Shown here: piece after piece, positions 1-8,944 of the stretch
How positions within the stretch are numbered: position 1 is the stretch's first letter
Layout of the letters: every line of letters starts with the position of its first letter
DNA from: a virus
Direction: 5' to 3' (one strand)
DNA: 25,520 nt
Virus record (IMG/VR): IMGVR_UViG_3300022725_000237
Coordinates: 1-25,520 of that record
The notes under the pieces: model-generated
Told to the model about the DNA's origin: nothing
Database searches by the model: none
The model's input: only the letters and a program-made list of their open reading frames with translations
Position numbers and translations under genes: made by a program

Positions 1-766
1 TCAGGTCCCACAGCGTGGTGTCGGTACCGATATAGGGATCATTGATACGTTGGCCGGTATCGCCGATGCCGGGGCCGCCCAGTTGCACGGACGGATCGAT
101 TTTGTCCTGCGTCACCGCCCCGTTTGCAAGATCAACACTTTCGATAAGATCGGCAAGCGCCCGGTAAAGGGCAGGGTCAAATGTCGCGGCCGCAGCGGCG
201 GCAGCTTCTGCATCATCCTTCGCCGCGACCGCGTCGGTGGCGGCGGTTTGTGCTGTATCTACAGCGCCTTCAAAACTTTCAATCGTAGACACATCCACAC
301 TGGCAATGACATTCCCGGACGCATCAAAGGCCATGACTTTCCCGGCACGCTGTCCTTGAAGAGGAAGCAACAAAGCGGCGTCACCATCCTCAGGCGCAAG
401 CATGAGGGCACGGCCCTGATCATCTGCAATCTGTTGCTGGATTGCGATGATTTCATCCAGTTCCCGGTTGATAACCTTCGCCCGAAATGCCCCGCCTTCA
501 GCAAAATCGCTCAGGCGCTCAATCGTTATCCGACGGCGTAGGGTTACAACAACGTCGTTAGCAGGCGCTGTGACAAAATCAACAGTGCCGCCCTCTGATG
601 TGCCAGCACCCGTGATTGTAAAATCGGTGGTCTGAAGAGTACTGTCCAACCAGACTTCCAGATCCCCCTGGTCAAAAATGGGGAAAGGGTAAACAAAACT
701 TGTTTGCACCCCATCACCGACCGCCTGAATGCGCGGGCGGATATCCCCGATTACAATATCAGTCAT
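1..766 (-). CDS. Tail fibre protein, T7 gp17-like N-terminal part (3' end beyond window)
   Basis: The reading frame starts at ATG 766..764 and stays open to the window edge, so at least 255 residues are visible and the C-terminus is missing. The start is directly preceded by the TAA stop of the upstream gene and by a strong GGAGGA ribosome site. The N-terminus (MTDIVIGDIRPRIQAVGDGV, then an F-Y-PFPIF stretch) and the later VVTLRRRITIERLSDF segment followed by FRAKVINRELDEI match the pattern of the T7 tail-fibre N-terminal domain, which attaches the fibre to the tail tube. An alanine-rich probable coiled coil follows (near residues 165-195). Its place as the last gene after the internal virion proteins is the T7 order. 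The receptor-binding tip would lie outside the window. Confidence 0.8.
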   Translation of the reverse strand, partial: MTDIVIGDIRPRIQAVGDGVQTSFVYPFPIFDQGDLEVWLDSTLQTTDFTITGAGTSEGGTVDFVTAPANDVVVTLRRRITIERLSDFAEGGAFRAKVINRELDEIIAIQQQIADDQGRALMLAPEDGDAALLLPLQGQRAGKVMAFDASGNVIASVDVSTIESFEGAVDTAQTAATDAVAAKDDAEAAAAAAATFDPALYRALADLIESVDLANGAVTQDKIDPSVQLGGPGIGDTGQRINDPYIGTDTTLWDL

Positions 767-3214
767 TTAACGTCTTTCCTCCATCTCTGGGGCCCGCCGG
801 GGGGCCGTTGCACCGGGCCGCCAGAAATAATCCTGCCCATATTCCTTGCGCATCTTGCGGATCATGCGACGGCGGCGGCGATGCACTTTAGGGTCGACAA
901 ATTCATCAATGCGATCTGCAACGCCACGTTCAAAAAGAAGCTGCGTGTACCAAAGGTTTTGAAAGGGAATGTTGCTCTTTGTGAAGCGCCAGGCTTCATA
1001 AGCCAGGTTCAGCTTTTCACCTGCCGCTGCCTGATCAAAATTCCCTTTAATCAGCCTCCAGGCTGCATCACCTGTTTGCCCAACCAAAGGCCCTGAGAAA
1101 GTGCCCAGGAAGGTGCCGCCATTACGGTTTGCATCAGATCCAATAAAATCACCGAAAATACCCAGGCCACCGCCTTGCAACATGGCTTCACCCCACGTTT
1201 CCCCACTGGATAGATCACGCAGATCTTTCCCGCCTTTAACCTGCTTGGACTGCAGGGATACCATGCCGAAGAGCATCATGATAAAGGCCATGCCGGTACC
1301 ATAGGCGATTTTGCCCTGGATACCGTTCTGGCTGAGCATGCGTGTCATATGCATCACTGTGAATGTGAGAGGGAAGTTTTTAAAGTGCCAGAATGCCCGG
1401 AAGGCTTCACCTTTGCCTGTCCCTGGGCGATTGTTGCCAAACATCCATCCACGAACGCGCGAATGAGATGTGATCACGGCATATTCGCGTTCCGTCAGCA
1501 TCATGCGTTGCAACTGTTCAGCCGCCTCTTGCGCATTCGGTGTATCCAGACGGGCCATTGCCATCGGATCAACATAACGCGCACCGCCTTTTTCTCTGTA
1601 GGCTTTCTGCATCATGGACCAATGCTCTTTGCCGATCCCGTAATTCTTGAAATTGGCAATCAATCCTTCATCCAGTTGATCAAAAGACTTGTCCAGGTGG
1701 CGACCCAGCATGCCTAAGAATTCCATTTGGAAGGCCATTTGGATGCCATCTGTATGCGGTTTCAAAAGACTAACCCGCATTACACTGTCTGCCACCCGGC
1801 TCATAAAACCGTGACTGAGCATTTCACCGGCATAACGATGACCAGAAGCCATGGTCTGTGTCAGGCTGTCAGCCACAACACCCATCTGGGCGGCAAATTC
1901 ACGATAATCATTATCCTTCATCACCTTCATGTATTCGTTCAACATTTTGGTTGGCTTCATTTTGTTGAGCTTGGCGATCATGGAAGCTGTGCCAAAGTCA
2001 GAATAAGCCGACAGATATGCTGAACCTAGATGTGAAGAAGCTTGCCAGGCACGAAGTTCAGAACCGATTGTCGCAATACGGCCATTTACCGGGGTACTAT
2101 TCAAGCCGGTGACGGTGTCCCAGGTTGTCTGTAAACCGTCAATCTTGCTTTCTGCACGCTGGCGTTTGTTATACAGCCCCTTGCCACCTGGTAGGGCGGC
2201 AGCTTCTTTGCGGGCATGATCCATAATCCGTTTAAACCCATGTTCCGGGTTTGGCCCCATAACTTCCATCATGGCGATGTCCTGGGACATACGCTCCATA
2301 TGATTGGTCAGAGTGTTGAAAATGTCATCATTGCCAAAACGTTTTTGATAGGTCAGCCAGCTTTCTGCATCCTTGAAATGCAAAATCCGGTGATCACCAC
2401 GCTGGTTTGCCAGCATGGATTTACCACGTTGGCCGCCGGGTTTAAGCTTATTGATCCCATCTGTGCGCAGTGTTTCATAAATGTCATGTAACAACAGTTC
2501 GAGCTTCTCATCGCCGACCGGCAGGCCCGTATCCAGATCAACCATCTTTTGGCGATCAAGCAAAGGCAGGATATGTTTTTTCCAAACATCAACAGAAACT
2601 TCCCCGATTTTGCGCATGTCATGGCTTTGCGGCAGCAACCAACTTTCCCATTTACCGATGTTGCCGCCCGCAGCATTGAAACGTGTTCGCAGATATTCGG
2701 ATGCTTTTTTCCATTGCTCCGCAATTTCCATTGCGGCTTTGGAAACTTTCTCACCATGTAGGGCCCGGACAATGGCTTCACCCGTGGCACGTTGCGTTTT
2801 CCAGCCAAGGCCTGTGCGCTCAAGTGCGTTCAAACCGCCAAAGAACATGGAGGACACATGCTTCAGGATCGTTCCACGCTGTGTTGTGACGTTGGCGTTT
2901 TGCAATCCCTTTCGGCTTAAGTCAATATCAAGAAGGGAATGGCCGCCGGCAACAACACCGCCTGAATGACTAAATACCTGGCGATCAATGCGATCCAGGG
3001 CAATGATCTGTTTTGAATTCAGATACCGGGTGCGTTTGGCCTTTTGCTTTTGCAGATCAACCATGTCTGTGGCGGCTTTGATCTGTGCCATTTCAGGTGA
3101 AAGCTTTTCACGGTAGCTGACCTCCAGCTGATCCAGCATGTCCAGCATCTGTTGACCGCGTTCACCATCAATCACGCCGCCGGCTATTTTCCCCTCAATA
3201 CAGGCCCGTACCAT
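767..3214 (-). CDS. Large internal virion (ejected) protein, gp16-like C-terminal type
   Basis: About 815 residues. I chose ATG 3214 because it overlaps the upstream TAA stop (TAATG) and has a purine-rich AAGGGA site; an in-frame ATG at 3235 would add seven residues inside the upstream gene. The protein is helical and charged, with one clear hydrophobic segment (around residues 637-653, YGTGMAFIMMLFGMVSL). Its C-terminus has a motif I recall from podoviral internal virion proteins: NIPFQNLWY, then a basic DPKVHRRRRR tract, then YFWRPG and RAP. In T7 relatives such proteins are ejected ahead of the DNA and help build the channel across the cell envelope. Here the roles of T7 gp16 seem shared with the upstream 1000-aa gene. 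I see no transglycosylase motif. Confidence 0.65.
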   Translation of the reverse strand: MVRACIEGKIAGGVIDGERGQQMLDMLDQLEVSYREKLSPEMAQIKAATDMVDLQKQKAKRTRYLNSKQIIALDRIDRQVFSHSGGVVAGGHSLLDIDLSRKGLQNANVTTQRGTILKHVSSMFFGGLNALERTGLGWKTQRATGEAIVRALHGEKVSKAAMEIAEQWKKASEYLRTRFNAAGGNIGKWESWLLPQSHDMRKIGEVSVDVWKKHILPLLDRQKMVDLDTGLPVGDEKLELLLHDIYETLRTDGINKLKPGGQRGKSMLANQRGDHRILHFKDAESWLTYQKRFGNDDIFNTLTNHMERMSQDIAMMEVMGPNPEHGFKRIMDHARKEAAALPGGKGLYNKRQRAESKIDGLQTTWDTVTGLNSTPVNGRIATIGSELRAWQASSHLGSAYLSAYSDFGTASMIAKLNKMKPTKMLNEYMKVMKDNDYREFAAQMGVVADSLTQTMASGHRYAGEMLSHGFMSRVADSVMRVSLLKPHTDGIQMAFQMEFLGMLGRHLDKSFDQLDEGLIANFKNYGIGKEHWSMMQKAYREKGGARYVDPMAMARLDTPNAQEAAEQLQRMMLTEREYAVITSHSRVRGWMFGNNRPGTGKGEAFRAFWHFKNFPLTFTVMHMTRMLSQNGIQGKIAYGTGMAFIMMLFGMVSLQSKQVKGGKDLRDLSSGETWGEAMLQGGGLGIFGDFIGSDANRNGGTFLGTFSGPLVGQTGDAAWRLIKGNFDQAAAGEKLNLAYEAWRFTKSNIPFQNLWYTQLLFERGVADRIDEFVDPKVHRRRRRMIRKMRKEYGQDYFWRPGATAPRRAPEMEERR

Positions 3215-6200
3215 TATTCTGTCCCTTTCATGCACAATTCGGCTTCAATGGCCGCGGTTTCTTCCAGGTCGATGTCGTCTTTGAAGGATGAAAAGGTCGG
3301 ACCTTCAGGCTCGACCATCTCATCACCTTTTTCACTGAGGATGCGCGAAACTTCCACATCCAGCCCGTCTAGATCGTCGGTTAGATCATCCAGCTCTTTG
3401 GTTGCCTTGATCGGGTCCAGCTCTTGTGTTGGCAAAATGTTGCTGCGTTTATCCAGCACCGTATCCATGATTTCAGTTGCACGAAGCGCCGCCATGCCTT
3501 CAAAAAGACTGTCCCCCGCCTTGTTCTTGCCCGCCTCGCGAATGAAACTTTCCAGTGTATCTGTCAGACGTTCGCGGCTGGCGGCCTTTTCCAGCTTGGC
3601 ATCCGTAAACATCATGCGCAAAAACCGTTGAACTTGCTGCGGGGTTTCACCGGACAACAGGTCAATTTGATCCACCAGATCACGCACCGCGCGGTTTTCT
3701 GAACGGGCCTTGTCAACTATCTTAACGGCGGACAACAGTGCATCATTCACATCCATGCCGGGGTCAATATCCCCGCGCTTCGCCGCAGATCGCAGGCGCG
3801 CCCACAGCGGGGCAATGTCCAGCAAGACGCCCGCCAGAGATTTTATCAGGGTATGATCCACTTCCAGAAGGTCGGCGAGAATTTCTGTATCCCCATAGGC
3901 CTTGGCAGCAATGGCGGCGCGCATACGCTCCCGCCCGGCTTTGGTCAGACGTGCATCCGCACTGGCCAGCCCACCACGTTCTGCTGGTGAAACGGTTTCC
4001 ATGAAGGCGCGCACAAAATCATGGTTGCGCACCAGTCCCAGGTCGCCTCCTTGATACAGCTCCAACACGTCATCGGGCATATTGGCCGCATCAACAGCAG
4101 CCCGTTCCGCGGTGCGCATTTCCATGGTGGAACGCTCGTTACTTTCCCGGGCAAATTTTGCGCGGGTATCCATATCGGCATTATCCAGACGGCGGCGGAT
4201 CAAAACAGGTTTTTTAAGGCCGCTGACATCAAATCCTTGATCTTTCAGCCATTGGGTATAGGAAACCCCTTCATCCCGTGCATACGCCTTCCTGAGCGCC
4301 ACGGTGCGACCATTCCCGGCCTCAACAACATCATCGGCACCCACAATCGGGGCGCCGTCGCTTGCCAGATGGGATTTGCCCAACAGACCAGGTTCCAGAT
4401 TACCCGCGATTTCCTGCACCTGGGCCTGTGATGCAGCCCCGCTGCGATCACGCGGTTGCAGGGCAGGGGGGAAATCCGGGTTGATTTCCAGATCATCCCC
4501 GTGGGACGTGATCAATTGATCCAGTTCAATCACTTCATATTTCACAGGGATACGGGTACCGCGCGGGGTGACAACCACGTCTGATTGCGATATACTATCC
4601 TTTGGTTGGTTGGGAGCCGGGACGTTTCGGACGTGTGCTTTGGGACCATTCATGTAAGCACGGTTTAGACCATGGGCGGGGACTTCGGTTCCCGCCCTAA
4701 AGTTTTTCATATTTGGCCGACGATCAGCAGGTATCTTGTAGGCCGTGCTGAACATCATTTTTTTGCGCTTGCTACGCAGCTCCACGACCAGGACCTGATT
4801 GCCGTCAATCTTCTTTTCAAGCATGATTTGTGGCGTGTTTGTTTTTTGCGCCAAACCAAGATAGGTCACCCGATCAAAATCAGTAACCACATTGCCGATT
4901 TGCTCAATGTCTGCGCGGGTTATCGGTAGATTGCCACGCGACATTTCAGCTTGCGGGTTTTTACCATGTCTTTGCCACCAATGGCGCAGGCCGGTTTCCT
5001 CGATCGAGAAAACCCAGCCGGTGACATCCTCTATTTTCTTGCCTTCAAAGGTCGTGGCCCCGGCTGATTTCAATTCTTTATTGATCCAACTCGCCGCCTC
5101 ATCCGAAATATACGAAACATCTGTCCATTCGGCCGCGCGGCCCATAGGTTCCTTGCCTGTAATCCGCGCCCAACTGTTATCAAGAAACCGGGAAATACGC
5201 TGTTTGGAATGTGCAAGACGCTGCGCAATCGGCAATTGCGCTTCCGTGCGCGGAATTGGTCCCGGTTCCACATCATCAAAATTGGGCAAGCGCCCCTGAT
5301 CGAGCGCTTCTTCCGTTTCCGCCATTTTCTGGCGGTGGACACCCTCGGCTTCAATATCATCCGGATCAAAGGGCGTGGCATCGCTCACATGCTGGTCACT
5401 TTCCAGCAGACCTGCGGCGGCTTCCTGATCTTTGGTCGGGTTCGGATTGGTCTTGCGGAAAAGATCAACCTTTTCCTTGTTGGTTAACAACCCAATTGCC
5501 TTGCCCAGGGATTTGAGACCACCACCAAATGCGGCACCACCGGCGGCACCATACATAACCTGATCCCAAATATCCTCTTTTTCCAGTCCCAGCTTTTGCC
5601 GGTACGCCTGAATATCAGGCTGATTAAACAGCTCGATACCGCCGTTTATAAAACCCTCGACAATTGCGGTGCGCATAATACCGGCCGCTGCACCGGCACC
5701 CATGGACAATGTTGCCATGTTTGCCGGTTCGCGCACACCGGCAAACATATGACCGGCAAAGGCACCGGCCTTCCCAAGACCGCTGGCCCGTCCGGAAACA
5801 TCTTCATATTCTTCAACCGTCCCCAGAACAGATTTGTTCATTTGTTCAAGCAAATCACCACGCGATCGTGGCAGGTCAGCAAAGGCAGTATCGTCACTGG
5901 CGCGACTGGCTGACAGGTGGTTCCAGATAAATCCTTCCAGTTCCTCCGGCGTGTAACGTTGGCGCCAATCCGGTCCACGTTGCGGGTCATGAAGAGACCG
6001 GGCATAGGGGTTGGCAAGTCGCTTGCGGTTTGGCAGGTCTTTGTTGACCTCCTTCAGAATATCGTCATATGCCGTTGCAAGATTGTATTTTTCCGAGATT
6101 GCAGACCCCGCAACGGCATCATGGCGCTCCGCTGCAAACAGGTTTTCCCAGAAACCGGTTTCCGGTCCCTGGGCAACCGGGGCACGCTCGGGGGTGATTT

Positions 6201-6216
6201 CCTCTTTCCACAGCAT
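3214..6216 (-). CDS. Ejected virion 'polyvalent' protein with BECR/MuF-C-like nuclease-type and DdrB/ParB-like domains
   Basis: 1000 residues; ATG 6216 overlaps the upstream TAA (TAATG) and has a GAGGGTG ribosome site. Residues about 145-245 contain glycine/alanine-rich hydrophobic stretches (SMGAGAAAGIM, YGAAGGAAFGGG). Residues about 362-505 read like the BECR nuclease fold of phage MuF-C/PBECR toxins: H412 and H417-G418, E424, RGNLPITRADI, a valine-rich VLVVEL strand and a late STAYK. Residues about 556-700 match the DdrB/ParB-like domain of polyvalent proteins: ELDQL, LQPRDRS (586-592), ASDGAPIVG, AGNGR (633-637), RRLDNADMD and ESNERST. The remainder is helical. Position among T7 gp13-16-type genes implies that it is packaged and ejected. 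Family assignments are from remembered patterns; activity is inferred. Confidence 0.7.
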   Translation of the reverse strand: MLWKEEITPERAPVAQGPETGFWENLFAAERHDAVAGSAISEKYNLATAYDDILKEVNKDLPNRKRLANPYARSLHDPQRGPDWRQRYTPEELEGFIWNHLSASRASDDTAFADLPRSRGDLLEQMNKSVLGTVEEYEDVSGRASGLGKAGAFAGHMFAGVREPANMATLSMGAGAAAGIMRTAIVEGFINGGIELFNQPDIQAYRQKLGLEKEDIWDQVMYGAAGGAAFGGGLKSLGKAIGLLTNKEKVDLFRKTNPNPTKDQEAAAGLLESDQHVSDATPFDPDDIEAEGVHRQKMAETEEALDQGRLPNFDDVEPGPIPRTEAQLPIAQRLAHSKQRISRFLDNSWARITGKEPMGRAAEWTDVSYISDEAASWINKELKSAGATTFEGKKIEDVTGWVFSIEETGLRHWWQRHGKNPQAEMSRGNLPITRADIEQIGNVVTDFDRVTYLGLAQKTNTPQIMLEKKIDGNQVLVVELRSKRKKMMFSTAYKIPADRRPNMKNFRAGTEVPAHGLNRAYMNGPKAHVRNVPAPNQPKDSISQSDVVVTPRGTRIPVKYEVIELDQLITSHGDDLEINPDFPPALQPRDRSGAASQAQVQEIAGNLEPGLLGKSHLASDGAPIVGADDVVEAGNGRTVALRKAYARDEGVSYTQWLKDQGFDVSGLKKPVLIRRRLDNADMDTRAKFARESNERSTMEMRTAERAAVDAANMPDDVLELYQGGDLGLVRNHDFVRAFMETVSPAERGGLASADARLTKAGRERMRAAIAAKAYGDTEILADLLEVDHTLIKSLAGVLLDIAPLWARLRSAAKRGDIDPGMDVNDALLSAVKIVDKARSENRAVRDLVDQIDLLSGETPQQVQRFLRMMFTDAKLEKAASRERLTDTLESFIREAGKNKAGDSLFEGMAALRATEIMDTVLDKRSNILPTQELDPIKATKELDDLTDDLDGLDVEVSRILSEKGDEMVEPEGPTFSSFKDDIDLEETAAIEAELCMKGTE

Positions 6217-8351
6217 TATTTCACCCTCGCCATGTCGGTGGATTTGGCTTTACCCAAACGGGCAAGAACCGTATCCCGGTCAAAAGAAAGACCGAATTCA
6301 CCGTTTTCCAGACCACCGTTTAGACCCATCCCATTCCCCATACGCACCCGGTATTGCCCCGGTGCGTAAGAAACAAGGACGGCGTGGCGTTTGAAATAAT
6401 CAACCGGCACGGCTTTACCGTCGCCCCAAGTGGGCTGGACACCCCCGATTGAAAACGCCTGCAAATCTTCCTCGCTCAGGGTGTCCATGAATTTTTCAAA
6501 TTCATCTTGCTTCATGCCCCGCACTGGCGGGAAAATCCTTTGATCTTTCCACTCGACCATGCCCCCGGTGACGCGATCCAGCATGTCTTCAAATAGGTCT
6601 TGGTTAAATGCCTCACTCTGACGGCCTGTTCTGGCGGTTTCTCGTGCATATAAAGACAGGGCTGACTGTGTCATTAGGGCTTGTTGTTCACGCGATGCGC
6701 TTAAGGCCGTGTCAAAATATTCATAAGCCGTGCGTGACCAGTCAACCGGCTTGGGCTTCAGCTTGGGATCAGCCGCCAGAATTTGTTCACTCTCCAGCAA
6801 GTCGCTAGCCAATTGTGGATCCTCAACTGACAAACGTGCAGCAACGGCGAAGGCAGGCTGTTTCGGGGCCAGTTTTTGGGAAAGGCTGCGCATGTGATTA
6901 GCCCCGACACCGGAATGCAAGGCTGCCAGGATTTGTGTTTTTCCCGCCGCATCGCTGTTTGCCAGCATATTTTCAATCTGATTAATTTCACCACCGGTGA
7001 AGGGCAGGGCATCAACCCCGTAGGTTTCTTTCACTTTCAAGGCCGCGCGATTGCGTTGACGCATTTGGGGGATCAACTGATCGGGTTTGGAAAAATCCAA
7101 TTGTGCCGGGGCCTCAACAGCGCCGACATCAATTGCATGGCCCAGTGCGTCTTTTTCCAGGGCGCTGCGCGTGTGGGCCGCGGTGCGCTCCAATCGCCCT
7201 AACAGGCTTGCGGACCGTTTTGTTTGTTTGCCTTGTGACAGTTTTTCCAAAACGCTTTGTTGCGTGTGCGGCGGTTGCTTTGCAAATGCCTGTATGTAGT
7301 CGCGGTCAGCAAGCGCCGCGTCCAGTTGCGCCTCCCACTTCGTGCCCTTGATTTCATCGCGCAACCCTTCCAGCCCTCTGGGTTCATATCCTTTTTCAAT
7401 AACGGAAATAACAGCAGCCGTTTTTTGCCCAAGTTCTCGGTCAAGGACTTTACGATCAGCAACCTTGCTTGCCAGATCGCCTTCCAGACGGGCAACGATC
7501 CGGTCCTTCAGGTCCGGGTCCATGGATTTCTGTGTTTTCTTGAAACGGGCAATGTAATCTTTCCCGGCTTCCAACCCCTGACCGTCCAGTGTGCGTTCAA
7601 AGTCACCCAAAACCGTTTGTTTTTCACCTTCATCACGCAGGTGTGTGCGCATGCGCACGGCGCGTTCAGCACTGACACGGCCATTGTCAACCGCCTCGCT
7701 CAGACTGCCATCAAAACGGGCAAAGGCTTCTTGGGCGCTCTGGGTATCACCACGCCGCCAGGCATTTTCATAATCCTGTCCAAATGCTTCCAGCCCGCTC
7801 AGGATCGTAACTTGCTGTTTTTCAATTTCACGCTTCTGAAATGTCTTGTTAATTTGGCGCAGCTTTTCACCACGGCGCGCCATAAGCTCCAGTTGCAGCG
7901 CCGGGCGCAGGTTTTCTGGTGCGGTTTTCAATAATTTCTCAGAATATGCCGAAAATGCCGTTGTAAAACCGTTCGGGTCAGCATCATGTTTTTGCTGATA
8001 CTTGTCCGCCTCCTGACGGATGTCCAGGCCAAGTGCGGTCAGATAACTTTGTTCCGCCCCACGATTAAACGCCGCCCCGGCAACGGTATCATTATCCTCG
8101 CGCAAGGCGAGTGATGTACCGTTTTGAACAGCTTGCAACCCGGCTTTGGTGCCAGCCGCAGCTTGTTTTGTTTTGATCTTTTGTTCTGTTTCCTTAAGCT
8201 GACCAAGGGCATATTTATGTAGCAGGCTACTGCCCATGTTCAACAGGCTGGGACCTACGCCGCCGCCGCCACCTTGGGCACGTTGCACACGCGCGGTGCC
8301 TACACCACGAAAATCAGGGACCTGCCCGCGGATATTTCTGAAACCACTCAT
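6216..8351 (-). CDS. Internal virion protein, T7 gp15-like
   Basis: About 711 residues, close to the size of T7 gp15 (747). The start is ATG 8351, which overlaps the upstream TGA (TGATG) and follows an AAAGG site; a TTG one codon earlier is less likely. After a glycine-rich N-terminus (QGGGGGVGPS) the protein is almost wholly alpha-helical and charged, with many Q, K, E and A residues, as expected for an ejected core protein. It has no catalytic motif that I can recognise. It lies between the gp14-like and gp16-like genes, which is the T7 order, and this position is the main support for the call. It probably forms part of the internal core and the periplasmic tube during DNA entry. Confidence 0.65.
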   Translation of the reverse strand: MSGFRNIRGQVPDFRGVGTARVQRAQGGGGGVGPSLLNMGSSLLHKYALGQLKETEQKIKTKQAAAGTKAGLQAVQNGTSLALREDNDTVAGAAFNRGAEQSYLTALGLDIRQEADKYQQKHDADPNGFTTAFSAYSEKLLKTAPENLRPALQLELMARRGEKLRQINKTFQKREIEKQQVTILSGLEAFGQDYENAWRRGDTQSAQEAFARFDGSLSEAVDNGRVSAERAVRMRTHLRDEGEKQTVLGDFERTLDGQGLEAGKDYIARFKKTQKSMDPDLKDRIVARLEGDLASKVADRKVLDRELGQKTAAVISVIEKGYEPRGLEGLRDEIKGTKWEAQLDAALADRDYIQAFAKQPPHTQQSVLEKLSQGKQTKRSASLLGRLERTAAHTRSALEKDALGHAIDVGAVEAPAQLDFSKPDQLIPQMRQRNRAALKVKETYGVDALPFTGGEINQIENMLANSDAAGKTQILAALHSGVGANHMRSLSQKLAPKQPAFAVAARLSVEDPQLASDLLESEQILAADPKLKPKPVDWSRTAYEYFDTALSASREQQALMTQSALSLYARETARTGRQSEAFNQDLFEDMLDRVTGGMVEWKDQRIFPPVRGMKQDEFEKFMDTLSEEDLQAFSIGGVQPTWGDGKAVPVDYFKRHAVLVSYAPGQYRVRMGNGMGLNGGLENGEFGLSFDRDTVLARLGKAKSTDMARVK

Positions 8352-8944
8352 CAACCCAGCCTTTTCCGGGTCATAGCCCAGTCCAGAATATTTTCACCGG
8401 CACCACCGAGCACACCCAATGTATTTGCGTTCATACTGGAGGATGCCGACTTGCGTTTCATTGCAGCCCCCATCGAATTGATCGCCGCAAGGTCACGATC
8501 AATATTGGTTTCGCGCTCGGCCTGTTTGACGGCTTGTTCTGCAACATTTAACGGGGACCCGGTGGACACATCCAACCCGGCACCGCCAAACATGACACGC
8601 TGCGCAGCCAAAACATTCCCGAGTTCTTCTTGGCGCAAAGCTTCGCGTTTGGCCGCCTCCATGCCTTCTACGGACTGGTTGAAGGCCATCATATTATCCT
8701 GATGGGCGGCCTGGTTTTGCGCACTCATCAACCCGCCGACTGTTGACAGGGCAGTGGACCCCAACATAAAGGCATCAAACATGGTCACCCCGGCGAGCAA
8801 GCCAGTTGTCGTTGGCGCCGCCAAGGTAGGAGGCGCAAGTAGAGATACAGAAATGCCACTTGCAACTTCACCGACGACCGCAGACGTAACCACAGTGTCA
8901 GCTGCAAGCTTTCCTCCAATAACAGCAGGCTCCACTCCTGTCAT
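8351..8944 (-). CDS. Internal virion protein, T7 gp14-like
   Basis: 197 residues, against 196 for T7 gp14. ATG 8944 overlaps the tail-tube gene's stop (ATGA) and has a near-perfect GGGAGGTAA ribosome site. The N-terminal half is hydrophobic and small-residue rich (residues about 20-75, including LLAGVTMFDAFMLGSTAL), suggesting membrane insertion after ejection. The second half is an alanine/glutamine-rich helix (AKREALRQEELGNVLAAQR) followed by a G-rich turn and ERETNIDRDLAAINSMGAAMKRK. This layout is typical of gp14-type proteins, which form the outer-membrane pore. The assignment rests on size, composition and gene order. Confidence 0.65.
   Translation of the reverse strand: MTGVEPAVIGGKLAADTVVTSAVVGEVASGISVSLLAPPTLAAPTTTGLLAGVTMFDAFMLGSTALSTVGGLMSAQNQAAHQDNMMAFNQSVEGMEAAKREALRQEELGNVLAAQRVMFGGAGLDVSTGSPLNVAEQAVKQAERETNIDRDLAAINSMGAAMKRKSASSSMNANTLGVLGGAGENILDWAMTRKRLG

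Noticed and set aside
7257-7934. Long plus-strand open frame (225 codons) inside the gp15-like gene
   Set aside because: It is antisense to a well-supported minus-strand gene, has no convincing ribosome site, and its translation looks like a shadow of helical coding sequence.
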